This document shows positions 16,773 through 25,383 of a stretch of DNA of 64,000 bases, piece after piece; positions within the stretch are counted from its first letter, which is position 1; each line of letters starts with the position of its first letter. A model generated the notes under the pieces. That model did not search any database, was not told the DNA's origin, and saw nothing but the letters and a program-made list of their open reading frames with translations. Source of the DNA: an uncultured Phaeodactylibacter sp. (GTDB lineage: Bacteria > Bacteroidota > Bacteroidia > Chitinophagales > Saprospiraceae). Location of the stretch: contig CAJXNH010000013.1 in the NCBI GenBank assembly GCA_913057245.1, forward strand, positions 1 through 64,000, in the 5' to 3' direction. The position numbers were made by a program, and so were the translations under genes.

Positions 16773-19286
16773 ATGATGAAGTGTAAGATGTGTATACTAC
16801 TGGTCTTGATGCTGCCCCTGCTAATGCGCGGGCAGGCGCCCGAGCGCTGGACAGCAACTGAGATTTACCAGGGTATCGAGAAGTTAAACTTCCTGGGTTC
16901 TGCCCTGTACGTAGCCGCTCACCCGGACGATGAGAATCAGCGCCTGATTGCTTATCTCGCTAATGAATACAATGCCGAAATGGCTTACCTTTCTCTGACA
17001 AGGGGCGATGGCGGGCAAAACCTGATCGGCCCGGAAATCCGGGAACTGCTTGGCGTTATTCGTACACAAGAGCTCCTGGGTGCCCGCCGCATTGACGGGG
17101 GCAGGCAGATGTTTACCCGGGCCAACGACTTCGGGTATTCAAAGCATCCCGATGAAACGCTGGAAATCTGGCAGCGGGAGGAAGTCCTGGGCGATGTGGT
17201 CTGGGCTATCCGCAAATGGCAGCCGGATGTGATCATCAATCGCTTCGACCACGAATCAGCCGGGCGTACCCACGGGCACCACACTTCCTCAGCCATTTTA
17301 TCTTATGAAGCCTTTGATCTGGCAGGCGACCCTGAAGCCTACCCGGAACAATTAAACTACCTGGACCCCTGGCAGCCCCGCCGCCTGTTTTTCAACACAT
17401 CCTGGTGGTTCTACGGCAGCCGGGAAGCCTTCGCGAAAGCGGACAAAACCAACCTGATGAGCGTGGATATCGGTGTTTACTACCCGATGCGCGGTAAGTC
17501 CAATAACGAGATTGCCGCCGAAGCACGGAGCATGCACAAATGTCAGGGCTTTGGAGCAACCCTGCAGCGGGGCACCCAGCAGGAATACCTGAAACTGCTC
17601 AAGGGCGATATGCCTGCGCAAAAAGAAGACCTGTTTCAGGGCATTAATACCACCTGGAGCCGGGTGAAAGGGGGAGAGGTCGTTGGTGCGATCCTGGATC
17701 AGGCCCTGGAAAATTTCACCTTTGAGCAACCTTACAAGGTGGTGTCCTACCTTCTGGATGCCCGCAAAGCGATGGATGGGGTAGAAGAGGGGTACTGGAA
17801 GCGCGTCAAATCCAAAGAGCTGGACGAACTCATCCTGGCCTGTATGGGGATGTACGTGGAAGCTACTGCCGAGGATTACTCCGCCACCCCGGGCGAAATG
17901 ATTGAGCTGACGATGGAGGCCATCAACCGTTCGCCGGTCACTGCGCGGCTCAAATCGGTGACTTACGAGCCGGTGATGGCGGATACGACGCTGGCACTGG
18001 AACTGGAAAACAATCAGCAGTATGAGTTTTACAAAAAGCTGGAACTGCCCAATGATATGAGCTACACCAATCCGTACTGGCTCAATGAAGAAGGCTCTCT
18101 GGGTATGTATAAGGTGGAAGATCAGCAACTGCGCGGGCTGCCGGAAACGCCCCGGGCTTTGCAAGTGGCTTTCCATCTGGAAATTGAAGGCATGCCTATG
18201 ACCGTCATCCGGGATGTGGTGTACAAGGAAACGAAGCCCTCGCAGGGGGAGACCTATCGCCCCTTTGAAGTGACGCCTCCGGTGTTCGCCAATATTGCGG
18301 AGAAAGTGTATGTTTTTGCCGGTGACGAGCCACAGGAAGTGGCGGTCCGTGTACGGGCTGGCAAGGATGAGGTGAAAGGGCAGTTGTCGCTGTCTTTACC
18401 GGAAGGCTGGCGGGCAGAACCCGCAAAAGCGGCATTTGAAATTGCGGCCAAGTCCGGAGAACAGGTGGTTACGTTCATGCTTTATTCCCCTGCTGAGCAA
18501 AGCGAGGGGCGTATTCAGGCGGTAGCTACTCTGGATAATGGGAAAGCTTACACCAAAGGCTTGAATGTCATTGCCTATGATCACATTCCCACACAGACTG
18601 TCATGCTGGAGAACAGTGCCAAAGTCGTGAAAGTAGATATAGCCACAGCCGGTAAGCAAATTGGTTACATCATGGGAGCCGGGGATGAAATCCCAAACAG
18701 CCTGGAGCAGATCGGGTATGAGGTGACCTTGCTATCGGACGAAGACATCACCCTGGAGCAACTGCAGCAGTACGATGCCGTGATATTGGGCATTCGGGTG
18801 TACAATACCAATGAGCGTATGGCTTTTCATCAGCCGGTACTGCTGGACTATGTCAAACAGGGCGGCACCCTCATCAATCAGTACAACACCACCTGGAACC
18901 TCAAGGTAGATATGGAAGCTATCGCGCCTTACCACCTGAAAATCAGCCGCGACCGGGTGACCGTAGAGGAAGCCGAGGTGCGTATGCTTGCGCCTGATCA
19001 TCCGGTGCTCAACTGGCCGAATAAAATCACGGCTGATGATTTTGAGGGCTGGGTGCAGGAAAGAGGGCTTTACTTCCCCAATGAGTGGGGCGATGAGTTC
19101 ACCGCGGTCTTGTCCAGTAACGACCCCGGCGAAGATCCAAAGAACGGTGGGCTGTTGGTGGCGCCCTACGGTGAAGGGTACTATGTTTATTCCGGCTACA
19201 GCTGGTTCCGCGAGCTGCCGGCAGGGGTGCCCGGTGCCTACCGCTTGTTTGCCAACCTGATTTCAATTGGGAAGGAGAACCGATAG
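16773..19286 (+). CDS. Secreted PIG-L/LmbE-family deacetylase with C-terminal beta and amidotransferase-like domains
   Basis: 837 residues. After a signal peptide (about 1-21) the N-terminal 280 residues form a PIG-L (LmbE) domain with zinc motifs AHPDDE (49-54) and HGHH (167-170) and the block TRGDGGQNLIG. This family removes acetyl groups from N-acetylglucosaminyl substrates, which is family knowledge. The middle looks like beta-sandwich modules (NEW3-like, about 370-600), and residues about 625-830 resemble a ThuA/amidotransferase-like Rossmann fold (AVILGIRVYNTNERM, GGTLINQYNTTWNL). It follows the chitinase by 42 bases on the same strand and ends before a strong hairpin. Role in chitin-derived sugar use is inference. 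Confidence 0.85.
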   Translation: MMKCKMCILLVLMLPLLMRGQAPERWTATEIYQGIEKLNFLGSALYVAAHPDDENQRLIAYLANEYNAEMAYLSLTRGDGGQNLIGPEIRELLGVIRTQELLGARRIDGGRQMFTRANDFGYSKHPDETLEIWQREEVLGDVVWAIRKWQPDVIINRFDHESAGRTHGHHTSSAILSYEAFDLAGDPEAYPEQLNYLDPWQPRRLFFNTSWWFYGSREAFAKADKTNLMSVDIGVYYPMRGKSNNEIAAEARSMHKCQGFGATLQRGTQQEYLKLLKGDMPAQKEDLFQGINTTWSRVKGGEVVGAILDQALENFTFEQPYKVVSYLLDARKAMDGVEEGYWKRVKSKELDELILACMGMYVEATAEDYSATPGEMIELTMEAINRSPVTARLKSVTYEPVMADTTLALELENNQQYEFYKKLELPNDMSYTNPYWLNEEGSLGMYKVEDQQLRGLPETPRALQVAFHLEIEGMPMTVIRDVVYKETKPSQGETYRPFEVTPPVFANIAEKVYVFAGDEPQEVAVRVRAGKDEVKGQLSLSLPEGWRAEPAKAAFEIAAKSGEQVVTFMLYSPAEQSEGRIQAVATLDNGKAYTKGLNVIAYDHIPTQTVMLENSAKVVKVDIATAGKQIGYIMGAGDEIPNSLEQIGYEVTLLSDEDITLEQLQQYDAVILGIRVYNTNERMAFHQPVLLDYVKQGGTLINQYNTTWNLKVDMEAIAPYHLKISRDRVTVEEAEVRMLAPDHPVLNWPNKITADDFEGWVQERGLYFPNEWGDEFTAVLSSNDPGEDPKNGGLLVAPYGEGYYVYSGYSWFRELPAGVPGAYRLFANLISIGKENR

Positions 19287-19320
19287 GGCAGAGACCAGGA
19301 AATAACAATGGTCAAAATAT

Positions 19321-19352
19321 TGAATGCCCGGTAAGCATTTACCGGGCATTCA
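19321..19352. terminator. Bidirectional terminator hairpin
   Basis: Perfect 14-bp inverted repeat (TGAATGCCCGGTAA and its complement) around GCAT, between the convergent PIG-L and phosphoesterase genes. Confidence 0.7.
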
Positions 19353-19383
19353 GACTTTGAAAAAGGTGTATTTGGAAAGAGCA

Positions 19384-20265
19384 TTAGTGAGCCGCAGGAT
19401 GCTGCCTTATGATTTGCTGAAAGATTTCTTCGGTGCTGATGTTGCCGATCAGGTCGGCATCCTCTTCTATTTCAGCGCTTTGTTCGGCCTCTTTGACCCG
19501 GAGTTTTGGATTGACAAAGGCATAGTCCATTTCATCGTATTCGTAGATTGACCAGCGGCCCCATTTGTATTCCAGGGCGGTCAGGCTTTCCACCCAGTCG
19601 CCGGAGTTGAGGTAAGTAACCTGATGCCCGTGTGCTTCCTGCGAGCGCATTTGTGCCCGGTGGATGTGCCCGCAGACCACGTAGTCGTACTTTTGCTCTC
19701 CGGCCAGCTGTATGGCGGTATCCTCAAAATCCGAAACAAATTTAATGGCTTCCTTGACCGATGATTTTACCCGCTTGGCAAAGGACATCCGCGGTTTGCC
19801 CATCGCCATGCGCACCTTGTTGATGAAGCGGTTGAGCATGATGAGCCAGTCATAGCCCTTACCACCGATTTTGGAAATCAGGGGTGAGTACTTAATAAAG
19901 AGGTCGAAGATATCGCCATGAAATATCCAGTAGGTTTTGCCATTGAGCTGAAGCAGGAGTTTATCGCGCAGGTGGATATTGCCGGAAGAGAAGTCAGAAT
20001 ACCGGCGCAGGGCATCATCATGGTTGCCGGTGATATAGTAGACCTTGGTGCCTTTGGCCGCCATTTTCAGGATGCGCTGAATCACCTGAATGTGCTCCTT
20101 AGGGAAGTACCGTTTGCGGAACTGCCACATATCAATGAAGTCTCCATTGAGGATAAGGGTGCCAGTTTTGATACTTTTGAGGTAATTGAGCAATTCTTTG
20201 GCATGACAGCCATAAGTGCCCAGGTGCACATCTGAAATAATGACAATATCTAATTCCCGCTTCAT
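19384..20265 (-). CDS. LpxH-like metallophosphoesterase (UDP-2,3-diacylglucosamine diphosphatase family)
   Basis: 293 residues from the ATG at 20265 (MKRELDIVIISDVHLG); a longer open frame to 20337 adds 24 residues unlike the family. Calcineurin-like metal motifs are all present: ISDVHLG, LNGDFIDMW (GD), TGNHDD, IFHGDIFD and VCGHIHRA. It matches the Bacteroidota LpxH-type group, expected to cleave UDP-2,3-diacylglucosamine in lipid A synthesis. The acidic C-terminal tail (VKEAEQSAEIEEDADL) is an extension I cannot assign. Convergent with the PIG-L gene. Confidence 0.82.
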   Translation of the reverse strand: MKRELDIVIISDVHLGTYGCHAKELLNYLKSIKTGTLILNGDFIDMWQFRKRYFPKEHIQVIQRILKMAAKGTKVYYITGNHDDALRRYSDFSSGNIHLRDKLLLQLNGKTYWIFHGDIFDLFIKYSPLISKIGGKGYDWLIMLNRFINKVRMAMGKPRMSFAKRVKSSVKEAIKFVSDFEDTAIQLAGEQKYDYVVCGHIHRAQMRSQEAHGHQVTYLNSGDWVESLTALEYKWGRWSIYEYDEMDYAFVNPKLRVKEAEQSAEIEEDADLIGNISTEEIFQQIIRQHPAAH

Positions 20266-20488
20266 ATTTGCCTTTGAATCTGCGTGCCAGCTTGTGGAAA
20301 ATCCCAGGAACTGACGGTTACCATGAATTGGGTGCAAATTCCGGCTTATATGTAAAGTAGGTGTAAAACGGGAATTATATATGTTTTAATCTTTTGCCTG
20401 GCTGAGGGGACAAAGAGAGCAGTAGGGGGCGGGGAGCCGGGCTTTTGGACCGTTGTCAGCTCCCCGTCACCTTTTCTAAGGGTAGTCT

Positions 20489-20920
20489 TTACTCGGTAGG
20501 TGCAGGACCTTCCACTTTCTTTAGAACGCGGGTATACTTGGAACGCCGGGTGGTATCAGCGGCCAGGACAAGCTCTTCGTTGGTGAGCTTGGTGATCGTG
20601 TTGGGAATTTCAGAGCCCAGGTTCATGAATAAGGTTTTGGCATCCGGGCTTATTTCCCAGGAACCGTTGAGCGTGGCACCGTTGGGGGTCGTAACGGACA
20701 TTGAGCCGTCCTCCTCAAAGATAAAGGCATCATTTTGGTACATCATCACGAAGCGTTCCAGTGCAACTTGTTCCTGAGGAGAAGGCTTGTTTTTACGGAA
20801 TTCTTCAGTCATACGGGCAGGGTCGTATTGCCATTTGCCCAATATCATCTTTTTTTCTTCATCATTGTTGCTGCAAGCCGCAAGCAAGGCGATCAACGCC
20901 ACAAAAGCAATCTTTTTCAT
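20489..20920 (-). CDS. Lipocalin-like small lipoprotein
   Basis: 143 residues. Signal and lipobox are in MKKIAFVALIALLAAC, cleavage before C16. The mature part reads ILGKWQYDPARM, then FIFEEDGSM, NGSWEISPDAKTLFM, which is the beta-barrel pattern of lipocalin-like proteins common in Bacteroidota (a GKW start and GSW/W-SPD repeat). The ligand is unknown. It is a single-gene unit in the envelope. Confidence 0.75.
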   Translation of the reverse strand: MKKIAFVALIALLAACSNNDEEKKMILGKWQYDPARMTEEFRKNKPSPQEQVALERFVMMYQNDAFIFEEDGSMSVTTPNGATLNGSWEISPDAKTLFMNLGSEIPNTITKLTNEELVLAADTTRRSKYTRVLKKVEGPAPTE

Positions 20921-21063
20921 GGGATAAGTGATTGTTAGTTAAACATTTGAATGGGGTATCGGTCTGCCTTTTTTCCTGCAAAAGGAGACACGTACGCCGC
21001 AAAAGTAGGGCCTGAAACGGAAACATCCACCATTCCCACCCAAATATTTGCCTAAGATAGTCT

Positions 21064-21111
21064 TAGTAGTGGGGCAAAACCAGTTGTGTATTTTATTTTT
21101 CGAGAAGCCCT
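21064..21111. repeat. Solo copy of a repeat also found at 50228-50363
   Basis: TAGTAGTGGGGCAAAA (21064-21079) runs into a 37-base stretch at 21075-21111 that recurs at 50327-50363 with two mismatches. Here the parts are contiguous; at 50 kb they are separated by about 85 bases forming a palindrome. Confidence 0.6.
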
Positions 21112-21117
21112 GAAGCT

Positions 21118-21282
21118 AGTGCCTCAAGCCATCAATCCTTGACACCCCAAGTTTTGTTGTTTTCCGCCTACTCTTCGTTGAAGAACCACTCCTTTAGCTC
21201 GGGCTAAAGTCGCGAACCTTCGCCTTGATTAGTCGAAAAATAACTTCAACTTAAGTATCAGAGATCTATGACTTGAGGCACT
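21118..21282. mobile_element. MITE-like element A (165 bp)
   Basis: Terminal inverted repeats AGTGCCTCAAGCCAT (21118-21132) and ATGACTTGAGGCACT (21268-21282) differ at one position. The core hairpin CTTTAGC-TCGG-GCTAAAG (21192-21209) and its flanks resemble the element at 27618-27779 in reverse orientation. It has no coding capacity. Its right end forms the stop region of the araC-type gene. Dinucleotide TA flanks both sides, a possible target duplication. Confidence 0.6.
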
Positions 21283-22150
21283 AAGAAACGACTTTCCTGA
21301 TATTTTTACGATAAGCCCTCGGGCTGAGGTTGGTAATCTGCTTGAACTGCCGGTTGAAATGAGATAAGTTGTTGAACCCGCTTTCAAAGCTCACCGCGGC
21401 AATCGTCATGCTGTCATCCCCAAGCAGGCGGCAGGCGTGAGCAATGCGGAATTCATTCACAAACTGGCTAAAGGTTTTGCGGGTGAGCTTCTTGAAATAC
21501 CGGCAAAAGGCAGGCACTGTCATATTGGCCAGGCGTGCTGCTTCATCAAGGTTAACTTCATCCTTAAAGTTGTGCTGTACATACTGGTAGATCGCCTCTA
21601 TGCGGTCCTGGTCCTGCGTGTTGACCTCCAGCGCAAAACCGCTGGCGTTCAGCATTTCGTAGTCCTCGGCTTCTGCCATTTCCTGAAGGATGTGCAGTAG
21701 GGTGAGCAGGCGGTCAAAGTTATCTTGCTTAAGCATAGCCTGAAGACGTTCGCCCACCCGGTCCTTCACCGGGCCACTAAAGGAAAGCCCCTGCCGGGAC
21801 CGTTGGAAGAGCTGCTTGATGGCTTGCATTTCAGGCTTTTTCAAAAAGTCGGGCCCCAGAAAGTCTTCCTTCATTTGCACCACAATCTCGGTATGTGCCT
21901 CAAAGACTTCCTCTGTAAACCCAAAATGGGGGAGGTTGGGCCCCAGAAAAATCAGGTCACCCGATTCAAAATAAGAGATATGGTCCCCGATATGCCGTTT
22001 GCCTTTACCCTTGGAGATGTAGACAATCTCGTACTCCGGGTGGAAGTGCCAGTTGGGGTGATTGCAGTCGTCAGATTCATCGAAACTCCTTAATGTAAAG
22101 GAGTTGCCAAAAACCGGTTCTATTTTTTCAAGTGCAGCTTTCATGCTCAT
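21281..22150 (-). CDS. AraC-family transcriptional regulator with cupin sensor
   Basis: 289 residues. The N-terminal cupin (HFHPEYEIVYISKGKGKRHIG, about 35-90) is a sugar- or effector-binding fold. The C-terminal 100 residues have the two helix-turn-helix units of AraC/XylS, including LDEAARLANMTVPAFCRYFK and SFESGFNNLSHFNRQFK. It probably controls the divergent MFS transporter or another sugar gene; the target is inference. An ATG at codon 3 is also possible. The stop codon overlaps the end of the MITE-like element A, so the last base of the gene and the element are joined. Confidence 0.9.
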   Translation of the reverse strand: MSMKAALEKIEPVFGNSFTLRSFDESDDCNHPNWHFHPEYEIVYISKGKGKRHIGDHISYFESGDLIFLGPNLPHFGFTEEVFEAHTEIVVQMKEDFLGPDFLKKPEMQAIKQLFQRSRQGLSFSGPVKDRVGERLQAMLKQDNFDRLLTLLHILQEMAEAEDYEMLNASGFALEVNTQDQDRIEAIYQYVQHNFKDEVNLDEAARLANMTVPAFCRYFKKLTRKTFSQFVNEFRIAHACRLLGDDSMTIAAVSFESGFNNLSHFNRQFKQITNLSPRAYRKNIRKVVS

Positions 22151-22383
22151 GGTTTATCAGCTTGGGGCTTCCGCAGTATAATTTGGTCATGTGGTAAGGG
22201 CTATGGGCGGGAACAGCCACATAGCTGAGGGAACAAATGGTTGGTTGTTTGAAGGACGCCGACCGTCCTTTGTTTTATACTGCTAATACAGCAGGAGATC
22301 AAGAAAAGTTCAGCCCTTCACAAAAAGTTAATATGGTATTGATATTGGTGAAAATGGCGGAAGAATGGTTGTTGTAACGCCGT

Positions 22384-22391
22384 TACCTTTG
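22384..22391 (+). promoter_or_regulatory. -7 promoter element TACCTTTG
   Basis: Exact TAnnTTTG match about 130 bases upstream of the MFS gene and about 50 bases before a strong terminator. A TTG at the right -33 distance is not present. Confidence 0.35.
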
Positions 22392-22397
22392 TACTAA

Positions 22398-22485
22398 CAA
22401 ATTTGAAAGAAGACTTAAGTTTCATACACTGTTTTTGAAAGTGGTGACGACCCCATGGTTAGGGGGGGCGTCACCATTATTTTTT
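22398..22485 (+). ncRNA. Candidate short RNA or attenuator upstream of the MFS gene
   Basis: About 88 bases between the TACCTTTG element and a hairpin terminator with no convincing reading frame. It may be a free small RNA or a leader that stops transcription before the MFS gene starting 36 bases later. The call rests on promoter and terminator only; no conserved RNA family is recognised. Confidence 0.3.
22443..22485 (+). terminator. Strong intrinsic terminator
   Basis: GGTGACG (22443-22449) pairs with CGTCACC (22469-22475), extended by CCCC/GGGG inside, then ATTATTTTTT. It lies between the divergent araC-type and MFS genes and faces the MFS gene. Confidence 0.7.
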
Positions 22486-22520
22486 GCATGACTTACCAAT
22501 TGTCCATTTTCTAAGTAATT

Positions 22521-23672
22521 TTGTCTATGATCAAAACCCTCAAAACGTTCGCGTTTCATATGCCCAGCCTTTCGGTAGGGCTCACTTTTTTCACATTGAG
22601 TATGCTTTTTGGCAGCTGGCTGGCCCGTTTGCCTGAAGTACAGGCCCGTTTGATGCTGTCTGAGGGGCAGCTTGGGCTTGCACTTTTAGGGCTTCCGGTA
22701 GGCGCGTTACTGATGATGCCGCTGGCCGGGTGGCTTTCTGCCCGGTTGAGCAGCGGGCAGGCGATGACGCTTTCCACTTTGCTTTTCTGCGGCGTATTTC
22801 CACTACCGGCTTTTGCCCAGGGGCCTTACAGCTTGTTCGCCGGACTGCTGCTCATCGGCTTTGTGAACAGCTTTATGAATATCTCCATGAATGCAGCCGC
22901 GGCGGCAGTGGAGCGCCATTACCACATCGCCATTATGTCGGTTTGCCACGGTATGTTCAGCCTTGGAGCGATGGTGGGAGCAGGCAGCTCCGGCCTCATT
23001 GCCTCTCTCGGGGTTTCCCTTCAGGTACACCTGATCACAGTTGCGCTGCTGATGGTCGGTTTGCACCTGCTGCTGCGTCCGGTCATTCATTCTCTTCCCA
23101 GTGCGCCAGCAGAGAATAACGGCCTTTCCATACCACCCCGGGCGTTGCTGGGGCTTGCCTTCATCGGCTTTTGTATTATGATTGGGGAGGGGGCAATTGC
23201 GGACTGGAGTGCGATTTTTCTCCGTAAGGAACTACAGGCGGGCCCGTTTATAGCGGGGTTAGCCTATGCCGGGTTTTCCATGGCGATGGCCATTGGCCGC
23301 TTTATGGGCGATGGTATTCGGTTGCAGCTGGGGCTGGGCAAAGCTGTTACGATGGGCAGTCTGTTAGGCGCTGCCGGGCTCCTGTTGGCTATTTTGGCAC
23401 CATTGCCATCACTGTCAGTGCTCGGTTTCACCATTGTGGGGCTCGGTTTTTCCACTGTAGTGCCCCTGCTGTTTAGCGCTGCGGCAAATACGCCGGGCGT
23501 GAGTGCAGGCAATGGAATTGCCGCGGTGGCCAGCTCTGGTGTCATTGGTTTTCTCGTCGCTCCACCCCTGATTGGATTGATCAGTGATCACTTTGGACTT
23601 GCATTGGGGCTGGGATTTGTAGTGGTACTGGCTGTTTTGGCCTCGGTAACTGCACGGGGCATAAAGGCATAG
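22521..23672 (+). CDS. Major facilitator superfamily transporter
   Basis: 383 residues with about 12 hydrophobic segments. FGSWLARLPEVQARLMLSEG near the N-terminus and the loop GWLSARLSSGQAMT fit the YbjJ/fucose-permease-like MFS group; GRFMGDGIRLQLG is the repeated cytoplasmic loop of the second half. It moves a small solute by proton or gradient coupling; the substrate is unknown. It is divergent from the AraC-type gene, which may regulate it, and a terminator lies in its leader. The TIR fusion gene converges on it, with 11 bases between stops. Confidence 0.85.
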   Translation: MSMIKTLKTFAFHMPSLSVGLTFFTLSMLFGSWLARLPEVQARLMLSEGQLGLALLGLPVGALLMMPLAGWLSARLSSGQAMTLSTLLFCGVFPLPAFAQGPYSLFAGLLLIGFVNSFMNISMNAAAAAVERHYHIAIMSVCHGMFSLGAMVGAGSSGLIASLGVSLQVHLITVALLMVGLHLLLRPVIHSLPSAPAENNGLSIPPRALLGLAFIGFCIMIGEGAIADWSAIFLRKELQAGPFIAGLAYAGFSMAMAIGRFMGDGIRLQLGLGKAVTMGSLLGAAGLLLAILAPLPSLSVLGFTIVGLGFSTVVPLLFSAAANTPGVSAGNGIAAVASSGVIGFLVAPPLIGLISDHFGLALGLGFVVVLAVLASVTARGIKA

Positions 23673-23683
23673 GTCAGCCTTTC

Positions 23684-25216
23684 CTATAAAGCATTCAGGA
23701 GAGAGGTGTCCGCCAGGGCCGCCCATTGCAGGTGCGGGTCATTGACCAGGTGTGGGTATTGCCGCTTCAGGAACTGTGTGTATAAAGCTTCACCATCCTG
23801 GGTATTCCCCTTTTCCTGGTTGCCAATACCGAAAAACTGGCGATTGTCTGCCAGGTCGCAGAGATGCACCTTATTCAGTGAAGTTTGGAAGTAATTGTTC
23901 AGGGCATCCTCCAGCGATCCGCGTATAGAGCTGGGAATGATACTCGGTAGCGGCTTGATGATGGCGTTCACGAGTACCCCCACTGCTTTTTGCGGGTAAA
24001 ATTCGTCATTGAGGAAATGATCGACTTCCCGGAACCAGCCTTTTAACAGTTCTGTGATTTCCTCCCGGTTGAGGTTGATGTATTCCTCACTGGTCAGCAG
24101 CACATCCGCGATGAGGTTGGGGTAGTCGGAAGAGTCGGTCAGGACCTGAATATCACCGCAGCCTTCCGCAATGCAGGCTTCCACGAAGGGGCTCCAGAGC
24201 ACCAGTGCATCCAGGGTATCATCTTTAATGAACCGCTTGGTAAGAAGGTCAAGGTCGGTGTGTTTCTGCGGTATGGCTTCCACCTCTCCGGGCTGAATGC
24301 CATGTTCCTGCAGCACGTACTTGAGGAAGGTGTGGGAAGGCGAGTCCTGGGGGTACAAAATGCGTTTGCCCCGAAGATCAGCCACCGTTTTAATTCGGCT
24401 CCTGGACAGAATGGCATCGGCACCGTTGGACCAGGAAGCCTGGTAGAAGACCTTGGGCGACCATTCCTTGATTTTATCGGCTACGTAGGGCAGGCGGTCT
24501 ATCGTGCACCACATCATATCAATCTGCCCGGCTTTGAAGTCATCGCAGAGCTGATCGAGATGGTCGTTCAGTTCGAAATGAACTTCGCGTTTGTACTTTT
24601 GAAAGAGTGGGGTATTTTCATTACGGGCGAAACCACCATTGTACATGATGCTGGGTATGAAGCCGATCCAGGTAGGCAGGGCAATCTGTACGGACTTGGC
24701 ATTAATGCGGGCAATATATTCCTCCAGAGACTGGGCAATGCTTTCGTAGATTTTGCCCCGGTCTTTATCGGCTTCCGGTAGTTTGTCGAATACCCTGAGG
24801 TTTTCAATATCAAAATGCTGATCGTAAATATCGTCCCAGCCATAGAGGTGATTAAGCAGAATAGGCATAATGAAGCGCTCCTCCTTGCGGTAGGCATCGC
24901 TGTCGCTAAACCTGGCGTAGGTGGTCAGTAAGTCCCGCACTTCCTCATCTACAATATCGTCGTTGACAAACTCCGGGCTGAAAAGCAGCAGCGTGATATC
25001 TGCCCGCTTGAGCTCATCCTTGAGCTGCCGATCTACGGAGCCCCCTATGTCAATGTCGGTGGCGGTCCAGATGTGTACATTCGGATAGCGGGCATTGATG
25101 CTGGTGAATTGCTTTTCCAGCTCCTCCCAGGCTTCCTGATCGGCCTTGGCGTAAAGAACGGCAATGTGGATGTTGGTGCTGCGGTCCTGCGTCTCTGGTA
25201 TCGGTTGTATGGGCAT
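23684..25216 (-). CDS. TIR domain fused to an ABC-type (SsuA/NMT1-like) substrate-binding domain
   Basis: 510 residues and no signal peptide, so cytoplasmic. Residues about 14-165 look like a bacterial TIR domain: NIHIAVLYAKADQEAW, the BB-loop-like DIDIGGSVDRQL (55-65), the strand ADITLLLFSPEFVND (72-86) and EEV (91-93), where the catalytic glutamate of NAD-cleaving TIRs would lie. Residues about 174-400 resemble periplasmic binding proteins of the nitrate/sulfonate/taurine family: VQIALPTWIGFIPSI, AGQIDMMWCTID, KTVADLRGKRILYP, LDALVLWSPFVEA. The last 110 residues are helical and unassigned. The binding domain may sense a small molecule and switch the TIR enzyme, as in other TIR defence proteins; this is inference. 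A -7 element lies 20 bases upstream. No partner gene sits beside it. Confidence 0.75.
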   Translation of the reverse strand: MPIQPIPETQDRSTNIHIAVLYAKADQEAWEELEKQFTSINARYPNVHIWTATDIDIGGSVDRQLKDELKRADITLLLFSPEFVNDDIVDEEVRDLLTTYARFSDSDAYRKEERFIMPILLNHLYGWDDIYDQHFDIENLRVFDKLPEADKDRGKIYESIAQSLEEYIARINAKSVQIALPTWIGFIPSIMYNGGFARNENTPLFQKYKREVHFELNDHLDQLCDDFKAGQIDMMWCTIDRLPYVADKIKEWSPKVFYQASWSNGADAILSRSRIKTVADLRGKRILYPQDSPSHTFLKYVLQEHGIQPGEVEAIPQKHTDLDLLTKRFIKDDTLDALVLWSPFVEACIAEGCGDIQVLTDSSDYPNLIADVLLTSEEYINLNREEITELLKGWFREVDHFLNDEFYPQKAVGVLVNAIIKPLPSIIPSSIRGSLEDALNNYFQTSLNKVHLCDLADNRQFFGIGNQEKGNTQDGEALYTQFLKRQYPHLVNDPHLQWAALADTSLLNAL

Positions 25217-25235
25217 AATTCTTAGTGTTGCGCTT

Positions 25236-25243
25236 CAAACATA
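25236..25243 (-). promoter_or_regulatory. -7 element of the TIR-fusion gene
   Basis: Minus-strand TATGTTTG matches TAnnTTTG, 20 bases before the ATG. The -33 box is not clear. Confidence 0.35.
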
Positions 25244-25383
25244 TAGTCTAAAACGGGGAAAAGCGGCGCTCGTTACGCTTTTGCGGGTTAAATTAAGACT
25301 TTTTTAATTTATCAGCGCATTGCCCTGAACGGTTACTGCTAAAGGATGATATTTCGCGGCTTTTCTCTTGTCAGGTCGATAGG

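Noticed and set aside
20431..20465. GGGGAGC/GCTCCCC stem as terminator of the lipocalin-like gene
   Set aside because: No T-run follows on the minus strand, so termination is not supported.
21014..21060. Possible partial insertion-sequence end beside the MITE-like element A
   Set aside because: No transposase frame and no matching terminal repeat beyond the element itself.
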